Source: CAVSNH01 sp963729275 (lineage in GTDB: Bacteria; Actinomycetota; Acidimicrobiia; Acidimicrobiales; RAAP-2). Taken from it: 64,000 bases of DNA. This document shows, in pieces, positions 55,158 through 63,193 of this stretch. The notes beneath the pieces were generated by a model. That model saw nothing but the letters and a program-made list of their open reading frames with translations. It was not told the origin of the DNA and did not search any database. The stretch spans positions 620,001 through 684,000 of the forward strand of contig CAVSNH010000003.1 of the NCBI GenBank assembly GCA_963729275.1, read 5' to 3'. The number at the start of each line of letters is the position of its first letter. Positions within the stretch are counted from its first letter, which is position 1. The position numbers and the translations under genes are program-made.

Positions 55158-57044
55158 CTACGGCACCGCGCCCACGAGCTCCCGGGCGGCGGAGGCGATG
55201 TGGTCGGCGTCGATGCCGGCCCAGGCCATGAGCTCGGCGCCGGTCCCCGATCCCGGCATGCCGCGCACCGCCAGGTGACTCACCTGGAGGTTCGACTGCC
55301 CGAGGAGGCTGGCGATCACGGCCGAGCCCAGACCCCCCTCCGGGTGATGGTCCTCGGCCACGACGACACGTCCGGAGGTGGCCGCCGCAGCCTCGGCCAG
55401 GGTGGCGTCGTCGACCGGCTTCACCGAGTAGCAGTCGATGACTCGTGCACTGATCCCGTCGTGGCCCAGCTGGTCGGCTGCCTCGAGACAGGAGTGCAGG
55501 GTCACGCCGGCGCCGATCAGGGTGACGTCGTCTCCTCCCGAGGAGCGAAGCACCTTGGAACCGCCCACCTCGAAGGCTTCACCCGGCTGGTAGACGACCG
55601 GGTAGGCCCCGCGGGTGGTACGGATGTAGCTGATGCCCTTGGTAAGTGACATCTGCTCGACGAGGGCGGCGGTGCTCGTGGCGTCGCTCGGGTAGAGAAC
55701 GGTGGACCCGTGGACCGAGCGCATCATGGCCAGGTCCTCGAGCCCCATCTGGGAGGGTCCGTCGGCTCCGATCTCGACCCCGCAGTGCGAGCCCGACAGA
55801 TGCAGGTCGACGGCCGAGATGGCCCCCATGCGAATAAAGTCGAACGCCCGCGTGAAAAACGCAGCGAAGGTCGACGCGAAGGTCGTGTAGCCCCGAACGC
55901 TCAGGCCCGTGGCCGCCGCCACGAGCTGTTGCTCGGCGATGAACATCTCGAAGTAACGGTCAGGGAATTGACGGGCGAACTCGTCGGCGAAGGTCGAGTT
56001 GCTGACCTCGCCGTCGAGCACGACCACCCGCGGATCGCTCGTGCCCAGAGCCACCAGGGCGTCGCCATAGGCCTTGCGGGTGGCCACCGACTCGCCAACG
56101 GTGTACGTGGGAAGCTCCGCCGGTGTCGCCGTTCCCGCCACGGAGCTCCGCTCGTCGCTCACCTTCTCGGGCAGCGGGCCGCGGACCACCAGGTGGCGCT
56201 CGCCGCCGAGCTCCTCGATGGCGCTTCTCGCCATGTCCGGAGGAAACGGCTTTCCGTGCCATCCGTTTTTGTTCTCTACCTCGGAGAAACCCTTGCCCTT
56301 GATGGTCCTGGCGATGATGACCGTGGGCCGGTCACCCTCCATGCCTCCGGCTGCCGACAATGCGCCGTCGATGGCCGAGAGGTCGTGGCCGTCGATCACG
56401 AAGGCACGGGCCCCGAACGCCTCCACCCGTCGCTCGTAGCGGTCGAGATCCCACTGGAGCTCCGTCGGGCCACGCTGGCCGAGCCGATTGATATCGGCCA
56501 TCACGATGAGATTCGACAATTCGTAATAGGACGCCCGGTCGAGCGCCTCCCAGATCGAGCCCTCGGCCAGCTCACTGTCGCCGCACAGGACGTAGACCCG
56601 GAACGGCAGCTGCTCGAGATATCTGCCCGAAAGAGCGATGCCCACGCCATCGGGCAACCCTTGACCGAGCGAGCCGGTGGCGACGTCGACCCACGGCAGG
56701 ATCGGCGTCGGATGTCCTTCGAGTCGCTGCCCGAACCGCCGGTAGCCGGTCATCAGCTCCTCGTCGCTCACGACGCCGGCCGCCTTGAACACGGAGTAAA
56801 GGAGCGGCGATGCGTGACCCTTGGAGAACACCAGATGGTCGTTGGCGGGCGAATTGGGATCGTCCCAGTCGTAGCGCAGGTGACGGGCCATCAGCACCGC
56901 GATCAGGTCGGCCGCAGACATGCTGGAGGTGGGGTGACCCGATCCGGCGCTCGTCGACGATCGGATCGAGTCGACGCGCAGCTGGGCGGCCAGCTCGGCA
57001 ACGGTGTCGAGGTCGGTCACCTGGGTCGCTGTGTTGGTGGTCAT
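55158..57044 (-). CDS. tkt: Transketolase (full-length)
   Basis: A 628-aa thiamine-diphosphate enzyme of the pentose phosphate pathway. SAGSGHPTSSMSAADLIAVL is the start of the PP domain, GDSELAEGSIWEALDRASYY is the Mg-binding motif, and ADINRLGQRGPTELQWDLDR follows. The Pyr domain has FEMFIAEQQLVAAATGLSVR, with the catalytic Glu. The C-terminal domain contains VIDCYSVKPVDDATL and VVVAEDHHPEGGLGSAV. It is shorter than the E. coli enzyme (663 aa) and resembles archaeal or DXS-like short transketolases. Confidence 0.93.
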   Translation of the reverse strand: MTTNTATQVTDLDTVAELAAQLRVDSIRSSTSAGSGHPTSSMSAADLIAVLMARHLRYDWDDPNSPANDHLVFSKGHASPLLYSVFKAAGVVSDEELMTGYRRFGQRLEGHPTPILPWVDVATGSLGQGLPDGVGIALSGRYLEQLPFRVYVLCGDSELAEGSIWEALDRASYYELSNLIVMADINRLGQRGPTELQWDLDRYERRVEAFGARAFVIDGHDLSAIDGALSAAGGMEGDRPTVIIARTIKGKGFSEVENKNGWHGKPFPPDMARSAIEELGGERHLVVRGPLPEKVSDERSSVAGTATPAELPTYTVGESVATRKAYGDALVALGTSDPRVVVLDGEVSNSTFADEFARQFPDRYFEMFIAEQQLVAAATGLSVRGYTTFASTFAAFFTRAFDFIRMGAISAVDLHLSGSHCGVEIGADGPSQMGLEDLAMMRSVHGSTVLYPSDATSTAALVEQMSLTKGISYIRTTRGAYPVVYQPGEAFEVGGSKVLRSSGGDDVTLIGAGVTLHSCLEAADQLGHDGISARVIDCYSVKPVDDATLAEAAAATSGRVVVAEDHHPEGGLGSAVIASLLGQSNLQVSHLAVRGMPGSGTGAELMAWAGIDADHIASAARELVGAVP

Positions 57045-57210
57045 GGCGGCTCCTTGGAGGTTCCCTCCCTTTTACCCTAAGTCGCCGTCGTTCTCTCGTG
57101 GCCGTGCAAGAAGACCTCAGATCGCAGGGTACGGGCCCCTCAGCGAATTGGGCACTCCATCGGCTCCCAGTTCTGGAATCCGTTGACGGAACGAACCAGG
57201 AGTTCACAAG

Positions 57211-57241
57211 GCGGGCGGGCCCGGTGGTCAGGTGCCCGCCT
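57211..57241. terminator. Possible terminator hairpin
   Basis: GGCGGGC at 57211-57217 pairs with GCCCGCC at 57235-57241 over a 17-base loop. It lies after the VOC gene on the minus strand and before the transketolase start. There is no U tract, so this is a weak call. Confidence 0.35.
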
Positions 57242-57286
57242 CTATAGCCTCAGCGATGGCGCGAATCCGCCACTGCTCCTCGGTCC

Positions 57287-57687
57287 CTAGTCGGCCAGAG
57301 CGCTAACGACGCCGACCAGGTTGCCTTCCGAGTCCTTGAACCATGCCCCGCACGCCCATCCGGCGTCCGAGCAATGCCGTTCTCGGTGTGCGTCTCCGCG
57401 GTGTTGTACTCCTCGAACTGCACGCCGCAACCTCTCAGCTCTTCGACGACAGCGCGCACGTCGGTGACCTGAAGGACGGCTTGGGTGAACTCTCCTGACG
57501 ACCTCGCCTCGGCGGGATAGACGACGAGCTGGTTGACGCCATCTCCAACCGCGAGACCCACCCGCCCATCTCTTGCCTCAAGAAAACGGGACTCGACCGC
57601 CTGGAGGCCCACTTTCTCAAGGTAGAACGCCTTGGCTCGCCTCAGGTCCTGTGCCGGCAGTGCTGCGGTAATCCCAAACGTATTCAT
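57287..57687 (-). pseudogene. VOC/glyoxalase-like protein, broken by a 1-bp frameshift
   Basis: From the ATG at 57685-57687 the frame gives TFGITAALPAQDLRRAKAFY and LEKVGLQAVESRFLEARDGR. It then breaks at about 57350 after TENGIARTPDG. The continuation GAWFKDSEGNLVGVVSALAD, which ends at 57287, lies in another frame. A single-base change in CCGGATGGGCGTGC would restore a protein of about 133 aa. The family includes glyoxalases, fosfomycin resistance and extradiol enzymes. Confidence 0.82.
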
Positions 57688-57732
57688 GGCGACCCTCCTG
57701 TCATCGCTGACTACAGATACTGCCAATGGCAC

Positions 57733-58044
57733 CCTTCAGGCGTATCAGTGGGTTGACACTAGGTGAGAGTGCATCGCTGTTGTGCACAAGAATAAGCGGA
57801 GGGGGCATACTGAGCGCTGCGCAACATGATTCGCTCCGCTGTAGCGGCAACCGTCGGCGGCCCCTTGGATGGACGCTGATCGACCCGTCAGTTCAGCGCT
57901 CTTTCCGAAAGAGCATGGTGACGATGCGCGGCCGAACGGCCGAGGCATGTGAGGCTGCCGTCGGCCGGTGTACGGGCGGGCACACCGAACATCCGGTTGG
58001 TCCCCGGGGCCTTACTGAGGGGCCAGCCGGGTAGAGACGGGTGT
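57733..58044. other. Gene-free stretch
   Basis: Short frames without support. Nothing seen. Confidence 0.3.
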
Positions 58045-58452
58045 TCAACCTCGCATGTCCACTGCGTTTACTCGGTGTGGGCGGATACGCACTACCACCC
58101 GACGGTCACCGGGTCCGTCGTGGACGCGCAAATCCGCCCCATACTTCTGGCCGACCAGGTCGGCGAAGACATAGTCGTCATCTGGGCTGATTTCGGCGTC
58201 GCCCCGTATCTCCAGGTAGCGCTGCGGGACGGCGAGATCGAGGATGAGCAGGCTGCATTGAGGTCGGTCGGTCAGGTTCTTGATCTTCTGCCGGCTGGTG
58301 TTGAGCGAGATCGCTACTGATCCTTCGTCTTCCAGAAACCAGACTTCGGTCAGCTGGGGCCGCTCGTCGGGGCCAATAGTGGCCAGCGTTGCCACTGCGC
58401 TCTCCAGGAGGTCTCGGTGAGACGCCGGAATCTCGGTCATGCCCATCCCCAA
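58045..58452 (-). CDS. PPOX-class flavin/F420-dependent oxidoreductase
   Basis: A protein of up to 135 aa with the split-barrel fold of pyridoxamine-phosphate-oxidase-like proteins. LATIGPDERPQLTEVWFLED and VAISLNTSRQKIKNLTDRPQ are the first strands, and ILDLAVPQRYLEIRGDAEIS is the next block. In actinobacteria such proteins often use coenzyme F420. The start is the ATG at 58452 or the one at 58440 (MTEIPASHRD). Confidence 0.87.
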   Translation of the reverse strand: MGMGMTEIPASHRDLLESAVATLATIGPDERPQLTEVWFLEDEGSVAISLNTSRQKIKNLTDRPQCSLLILDLAVPQRYLEIRGDAEISPDDDYVFADLVGQKYGADLRVHDGPGDRRVVVRIRPHRVNAVDMRG

Positions 58453-58815
58453 TTACCAATTCGGGAGGGCGGAACCATGGCCATTGCGAGGTTCGTCTCG
58501 GGTCCGGCGCCACGCTGCAGGTACTCGAGAGTCGGCCGGCGCTACGGAGCGAGGCTCAAAGCGCGCCCCTGGATGCGGATCGAGGAAGGCCTGGCCTGGC
58601 GGGGGCAGGCGCTCCCAGGCGGCAAGGGGCACGAAGGGCGGAGCCTGCGGAGCCCGGGCTGGTTTGGAACGAATGAGAGCTCCGTCCCGACATCCAATCT
58701 GAGAGCAGATCCCTACCTGTCGGCCGTTGCGCCATTGCATATGTGTCACTAGCGTGAACACCCACACCGTGGCCGAGGCGGGCAGGCGAGGCCCTTCCAT
58801 TGTGAGGTCGGCTGG
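58453..58815. other. Gene-free stretch
   Basis: Only short unsupported frames on both strands. Nothing seen. Confidence 0.3.
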
Positions 58816-58971
58816 ATGGATGAACGGACCTGCCCATATTGCAAGTCAACGGAAGCCCCGATCCTGGTTGTCCGCGGTACGGGTGCCGTTGGTGACGGAT
58901 TGAGCCTGCACTGCCGAGGCTGCCAACGAGAGCGGACGGTGGAGGATCTCGGCCACCGTAAGGCGTCATAA
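58816..58971 (+). CDS. 51-aa zinc-ribbon protein
   Basis: A short gene: MDERTCPYCKSTEAPILVV, then GLSLHCRGCQRERTVEDLGH. Two CxxC pairs 28 residues apart form a zinc ribbon. Its stop at 58969-58971 is 10 bases before the DUF2007-like gene, so the two may share a transcript. Confidence 0.65.
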   Translation: MDERTCPYCKSTEAPILVVRGTGAVGDGLSLHCRGCQRERTVEDLGHRKAS

Positions 58972-58981
58972 CCAACCAACT

Positions 58982-59224
58982 GTGTCGAATAACAACAAAT
59001 CTTCCGAATCCCACCAAAACGACCTCGTGGAACTGACGCGAGTTCAGCCATTCGAGGCGGAGGTGATCGCGGCGCGTTTGCGGGCGTCGGGCATTGAAGC
59101 GACGCTCGGAGCGGGCTCGGTGTACGAGTCCATCAGCTTCGCCGACGGAGTGCCCGTCTTCGTTCCCGCAGAAGACGCATCACGAGCCATGGCTCTACTC
59201 GAAGAGCAGAGCGGGTCTGAGTAG
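58982..59224 (+). CDS. DUF2007-like small protein (intact copy)
   Basis: An 80-aa protein from the GTG at 58982. LVELTRVQPFEAEVIAARLR and ASGIEATLGAGSVYESISFA are the putative signal-transducer-like fold; VPVFVPAEDASRAMALLEEQ ends it. A decayed copy is at 14284-14496. It is next to a zinc-ribbon gene, a pairing that may reflect a shared function. Confidence 0.75.
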   Translation: MSNNNKSSESHQNDLVELTRVQPFEAEVIAARLRASGIEATLGAGSVYESISFADGVPVFVPAEDASRAMALLEEQSGSE

Positions 59225-59399
59225 CAGCGGCTCGTTCATTGCCACCTCAACCGAAGGGGTCTTCAACCGCAGCCGCCGGATTCTTCAGTGTCTTGGTGAC
59301 GGCGCAGATCCACTGATGCCTTCTCCACGGAGCAGCTGACCTTCTCGACGGCACGCGATCCCCTGTCGACGACGGCCTATGCCCGATACTTGGACCCTT

Positions 59400-59724
59400 C
59401 AGGCCCCACGGCGACCAGTCCCCCACTGGGTCGGTGGTTTGCCCCACCTCGATCAGATAACCGTCGGGGTCGCGGATGTAGCAGCGGATCTCGTACTGGT
59501 GCTGCTTCGGCGGCGTCAGCTGCTGACCCGGTCGGGGTCGCGTGAGCGACGCCGTCTCCCGAACTATGTCTCCCGCCGGAGTGGACCACGTCGGCGCCAA
59601 CATGCCGAGCGCGCCGGCACTGGAGACCGGTGCCGCCCAGCTGGGGCGCGGCCGACATCGGCGCCTGGACGATCGGCTGTTCAATCCCGAGCAGATCGCA
59701 GAACGGTGTTCGCACTGGTACCAA
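59400..59724 (-). pseudogene. Chimeric remnant: nitronate monooxygenase start joined to a VOC end
   Basis: The frame from 59724 reads VRTPFCDLLGIEQPIVQAPM and SAAPQLGG, the N-terminus of a nitronate monooxygenase (2-nitropropane dioxygenase). It shifts frame to SSAGALGMLAPTWSTPAGDI, then abruptly becomes KQHQYEIRCYIRDPDGYLIE and VGQTTDPVGDW, the C-terminal strand of a VOC protein. A deletion has fused two genes, with a frameshift as well. It is non-functional. Confidence 0.7.
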
Positions 59725-59808
59725 CTACCCGTTCGTTCCGGCTGGCAGCGCTTTGCAACTGGCCTCGACGTGGACCCATCTGGCCGACCCAGGCAGATCC
59801 ACATTCAG

Positions 59809-60411
59809 CTATGACTGATACGACGACGGTGCCGACTGAGGAGCCCGCTTGTTCCATCCGTGAAAGCTCGAGTAATCGCCTGCAGCCCAGGCCTCGCGCA
59901 GCCCCGGCTTGCTCAGGTCCCAGTCGGGCCGGATCTCGCTCGACGCAGCGCACAAGTCGCGCCATAGGTCGTAGAACGAAGGGCGTCCCCAGAACCAGTA
60001 CCCGTTGTAGATGCTGTGAACCACCAGTCCCGGCTTGAGCACCAGCGTGTGCGGGATCATCGGGTCGTGCTCGGGGTCGGTGTATTCCTGGATGTCGAGG
60101 TCCTTCTGAATCGTCCGAGCGGGATCGGAGAGGAAGGCCCATTCGGCGCCGACTGAGGCGCGGAACTCTTGTGTCGTGTGGTGGTCGTCGGTCGAGATCG
60201 TGACGATCTGGGTGTAGGCGACGGCGACCTTTGGATAGTTCGCAGCCAGCTCCAGGTGCTGCTGGTGCTCTTTCGGACAGTAATTGCCCCGCGCCAGTGT
60301 GAGGACCAGCGGGTCGTCGCCTTGCAGCTCGCTGAGCCTGCGCACCGTGTTGGTGTGATCCGGCAGGGCGTAGTCGGGGAAGGTGCCGCCGGGTCTGATG
60401 TCGGATCGCAT
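59809..60411 (-). CDS. Peroxiredoxin-like (AhpC/TSA) redoxin
   Basis: A 200-aa thioredoxin-fold protein. GGTFPDYALPDHTNTVRRLS, then LVLTLARGNYCPKEHQQHLE with the peroxidatic-type Cys. VTISTDDHHTTQEFRASVGA and ILKPG-like TLVLKPGLVVHSIYNGYWFW follow. The usual PxxxTxxC is replaced by RGNYC, so its chemistry may differ from classic peroxiredoxins. Start ATG at 60411. Confidence 0.87.
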   Translation of the reverse strand: MRSDIRPGGTFPDYALPDHTNTVRRLSELQGDDPLVLTLARGNYCPKEHQQHLELAANYPKVAVAYTQIVTISTDDHHTTQEFRASVGAEWAFLSDPARTIQKDLDIQEYTDPEHDPMIPHTLVLKPGLVVHSIYNGYWFWGRPSFYDLWRDLCAASSEIRPDWDLSKPGLREAWAAGDYSSFHGWNKRAPQSAPSSYQS

Positions 60412-60414
60412 AGG

Positions 60415-60800
60415 TCACCGCCTCTTTCGTCGCCTCAATCGCGCACCCTTCGCGGTGGAGTGGAGCCCAACCTGTCCATCGGTGGGCCCGCTTGTGGCGA
60501 CAAGATTATCCTTCGCCACTCGGCACGTCACCTCCTCATCGGCCGCATCCCGGTCGATGCGGGAAGGCGTCCTTCCCTTGTTCCACGGGCCGTCCATCCA
60601 AGCGGACCGATGGCCGTCACCTGGGCTGACGTGGGCACCGGACTTTGCCCAGTGGAAATGAGGCGTGGCGCCGGGGAGCACGATGACGGCGCCTGGTGCA
60701 ACGCCTGCAGCTGCTCGTCGTCAAACCGGCGCGGGCCCTGGACTTCGACGACGAGCGGCGCGAATGTGGTGCGCGGATCGGCTCCCGTGGGCAGGGAAGT
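60415..60800 (-). pseudogene. Decayed cupin-domain protein
   Basis: In three frames in order: PLVVEVQGPRRFDDEQLQAL, then APGAVIVLPGATPHFHWAKS, then QVTAIGPLG. The H-x-H of PHFHW is the cupin metal site. Two single-base frameshifts (near 60700 and 60625) break it. It is between the redoxin and the VOC gene. Confidence 0.5.
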
Positions 60801-60833
60801 GGCGATCGGCCCCGACGGAGAGGAACTGCGGTC

Positions 60834-61277
60834 GTGGACATGAAGCTCGAAGTGGTGGTGGTGCCGGTGTCCGATGCAGACCGGGCCAAGGGCTTCTATG
60901 AGTCGTTGGGGTGGCGCCTGGACGCCGATTTTTCCGGTGACGGCGGCTTCCGGGTCGTGCAGCTGACGCCGCCGGGTTCGGCCTGCTCGATCATCTTTGG
61001 CAGTGGGGTCACCTCGGCCGCACCGGGCTCGGCGGAAGGTCTGCAGCTCGTCGTGTCCGATATCGAGGCGGCCCGAGCCGAGCTGGTCGACCTTGGTGTT
61101 GAGGTGAGCGAGGTGTTCCATGACACCGGCGGGGTGTTCCACCACGCCAGCACTGCGGCACGCGCTCCTGGCCCGGCTCCAGAGCACAAGACCTATGGCT
61201 CGTTTGCCTCGTTCAGTGATCCGGACGGCAACGGCTGGTTTCTTCAAGAGGTGACGACGCGCCTCCCGGGGCGCTGA
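60834..61277 (+). CDS. VOC/glyoxalase-like protein
   Basis: About 147 aa from the GTG at 60834, with GGAGAGG ahead; the ATG at 60840 is also possible. LEVVVVPVSDADRAKGFYES, then GFRVVQLTPPGSACSIIFGS and FASFSDPDGNGWFLQEVTTR are the paired beta-alpha-beta units. Metal ligands are His and Glu at these sites. Function could be glyoxalase, dioxygenase or antibiotic binding. Confidence 0.88.
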   Translation: MDMKLEVVVVPVSDADRAKGFYESLGWRLDADFSGDGGFRVVQLTPPGSACSIIFGSGVTSAAPGSAEGLQLVVSDIEAARAELVDLGVEVSEVFHDTGGVFHHASTAARAPGPAPEHKTYGSFASFSDPDGNGWFLQEVTTRLPGR

Positions 61278-61336
61278 GCACACGAAGAGCTGATACTCGC
61301 CGGGTCTGCCGCTCTCAATCAGCATGAGGTATCCCG

Positions 61337-61591
61337 ATGCCAGCCACCTACGATTCCGTCATCGATCTGGCCGCCGCTCTCCGCCGGACCGCGGAGGCTC
61401 GCGGCCGCCACGAGCAGGAGATCGGGCATCCCGACCCGGACTGGCCGGATTGGTACGCCCAGTACATGGTGGACGAGCAGTCCCGGCTCTCCGGTCAGGC
61501 CTGCCCGGGACGAGCACATGAGCAACTACGGCGTCAGCGTCTTGGGTGTCGGCTCGCCGGACGAGCACTGCGCAGGAGAGTTGGGTGCTGA
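61337..61591 (+). CDS. Small protein, probably truncated
   Basis: An 84-aa frame. The first 55 residues, SVIDLAAALRRTAEARGRHE and HPDPDWPDWYAQYMVDEQSR, look conserved, a pattern I recall as a stand-alone or C-terminal module in actinobacterial proteins. After QACPGRAHEQL the sequence becomes Arg-rich and unlike a protein, so a frameshift near 61490 has probably extended the reading. Confidence 0.5.
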   Translation: MPATYDSVIDLAAALRRTAEARGRHEQEIGHPDPDWPDWYAQYMVDEQSRLSGQACPGRAHEQLRRQRLGCRLAGRALRRRVGC

Positions 61592-61610
61592 CGTGGGCCC
61601 TCCGTCCCCC
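61518..61610 (+). pseudogene. Start of a pyridine nucleotide-disulfide oxidoreductase, truncated
   Basis: MSNYGVSVLGVGSPDEHCAG resembles the N-terminus of a pyridine nucleotide-disulfide oxidoreductase (VIVLGAGSPGEHCAG). After ELGADVGP the similarity ends and the FAD site is incomplete, so only the first 30 codons are left. Confidence 0.5.
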
Positions 61611-61777
61611 GACGGGGCCCTGTTGCCCGAGTCGCATCACCGTCGCGAGCCCATGGCCGCTCCCCCAGCCCGTCTGAGGCCCGGTACTGAGGCTGTGGTC
61701 ACCCACTGTGGCGGGCACGAACACGCAGCCGGCTTTCACCAACCACTTCCCCGACGTCGGCCTGAGAGGCGATCACG

Positions 61778-62398
61778 ATGGAGTATCTCGTCACCATGAC
61801 CACCCATGTCCCGAATGGGACCTCAGAGGGCGCCGTCCAAGACATCCGCACCCGCGAGTCGGCACGTTCGCGCGATCTGGCGACGCAGGGGCACCTCCTA
61901 CGCCTATGGCGCCCGCCGCTCCAACCAGGCGAATGGCGTTCGCTCGGCCTGTTCGCAGCCGACAGCGGAGCCGAACTCGAAGGAGTCCTTGCCTCGATGC
62001 CGCTGCGGGTTTGGCGCACCGATGAGGTCACTCCACTCTCACCTCACCAGAATGACCCGGCCCGGCGGGCCCAAAGGCCCGGATCGCCCGCGTCCGAAGC
62101 CGAGGGCAGCGAGTTCCTGACCAGGTTCACCGTCGCCGTCCCCGCAAATACAGCTCCCGAAACCGTCGATGCCACCACCGAGCGTGAAGCGGGTCGGGCG
62201 CGAGAGCTCGCCGGGGAGGGACACCTGGAGCGGCTGTGGACGCTGCCCGGCAAGGGTCGCGCGCTGGGCCTGTGGCAGGCCCCCGATATTGGTGAGATGA
62301 ACGCGATCGTCGCGTCGCTGCCGCTGTACGCCTGGATGAGCGTGCAGACCACGCCGCTCACCCCACACCCCAGTGACCCCGCGCTCATCAGGGGCTGA
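61778..62398 (+). CDS. Protein with two muconolactone isomerase-like domains
   Basis: A 206-aa protein. Each half is a ferredoxin-like domain of the muconolactone delta-isomerase type. The first has EYLVTMTTHVPNGTSEGAVQ, SRDLATQGHLLRLWRPPLQ and PLRVWRTDEVTPLSPHQNDP. The second has FLTRFTVAVPANTAPETVDA, RELAGEGHLERLWTLPGKGR and PLYAWMSVQTTPLTPHPSDP. Family members are about 95 aa and form decamers; here two are fused. Catechol-pathway partners are not seen nearby, so its substrate is unclear. An SDR gene follows 14 bp later. Confidence 0.85.
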   Translation: MEYLVTMTTHVPNGTSEGAVQDIRTRESARSRDLATQGHLLRLWRPPLQPGEWRSLGLFAADSGAELEGVLASMPLRVWRTDEVTPLSPHQNDPARRAQRPGSPASEAEGSEFLTRFTVAVPANTAPETVDATTEREAGRARELAGEGHLERLWTLPGKGRALGLWQAPDIGEMNAIVASLPLYAWMSVQTTPLTPHPSDPALIRG

Positions 62399-62412
62399 GG
62401 ACGGGAGCGGGC

Positions 62413-63129
62413 ATGAGCGAACAAGACGACAAGGTCGCCATCATCACGGGAGGTTCTCAAGGCATTGGCGCTGGCCTCGTCGCCGAGTACCGGCGCCGGG
62501 GTTGGGGGGTCGTGGCCACGTCCCGGACCATCAAGCCCGGCGGGGACCCGGGGGTGCTCACCATTGATGGAGACATTTCCGAGGCCACCACCACCGAGCG
62601 GATCATCAGCGGGGCACTCGAGCACTTCGGTCGCATCGACACCCTCATCAATAATGCCGGCGTGTTCATCTCCAAGCCGTTCACCGACTACACCGCTGAC
62701 GATTACGCAGCAGTGGTCGGCGTCAATCTCACCGGATTCTTCACGCTCACTCAACTTGCCATCGCTGAAATGCTGAAGCGAGGAGGCGGTCACATTGTCA
62801 ACATGACCACGACTCTGGCCGACTACGCCGACTCGAGCACGCCCTCCGTCTTGACTTCGCTCACTAAGGGCGGCCTTGCCTCAGCCACAAAGTCACTGGC
62901 CATCGAGTACGCCTCCCGAGGCATAAGGGTGAACGCTGTCTCGCCGGGCATCATCCAGACGCCGGTGCATCCGGCAGAGAGCTACGCGGGGCTCGGCGCC
63001 CAGCTGCCCCCAGTCGGGCACGTGGGCCAGGTCGGCGACATCGTCGACGGCATCCTCTACCTCGAGTCATCGCAGTTCATAACCGGTGAGATCCTGCACA
63101 TCGACGGCGGCCAGATCGCCGGCCACTGA
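62413..63129 (+). CDS. Short-chain dehydrogenase/reductase
   Basis: A 238-aa classical SDR. VAIITGGSQGIGAGLVAEYR is the cofactor glycine motif (TGxxxGIG), and TLINNAGVFISKPF has the NNAG motif. IVNMTTTLADYADSSTPSVL covers the place of the catalytic Ser/Tyr, but the expected YxxxK is hard to see: LTSLTKGGLASATKSLAIEY has Thr/Ser-x-x-Lys instead, so the Tyr may be replaced. AVSPGIIQTPVHP is the C-terminal loop. It is probably co-transcribed with the isomerase-like gene. Confidence 0.88.
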   Translation: MSEQDDKVAIITGGSQGIGAGLVAEYRRRGWGVVATSRTIKPGGDPGVLTIDGDISEATTTERIISGALEHFGRIDTLINNAGVFISKPFTDYTADDYAAVVGVNLTGFFTLTQLAIAEMLKRGGGHIVNMTTTLADYADSSTPSVLTSLTKGGLASATKSLAIEYASRGIRVNAVSPGIIQTPVHPAESYAGLGAQLPPVGHVGQVGDIVDGILYLESSQFITGEILHIDGGQIAGH

Positions 63130-63193
63130 CCAGAGCGCCGGCGATTGGTGCCGGTGGGTACCCGGTCGGTGGCCCGGCGCGGGCTCCTTGCCC

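Noticed and set aside
55710..57080. Long plus-strand open frame of 456 codons opposite transketolase
   Set aside because: It is antisense to a clear enzyme and is Arg/His-rich with no motif, a usual shadow in GC-rich DNA.
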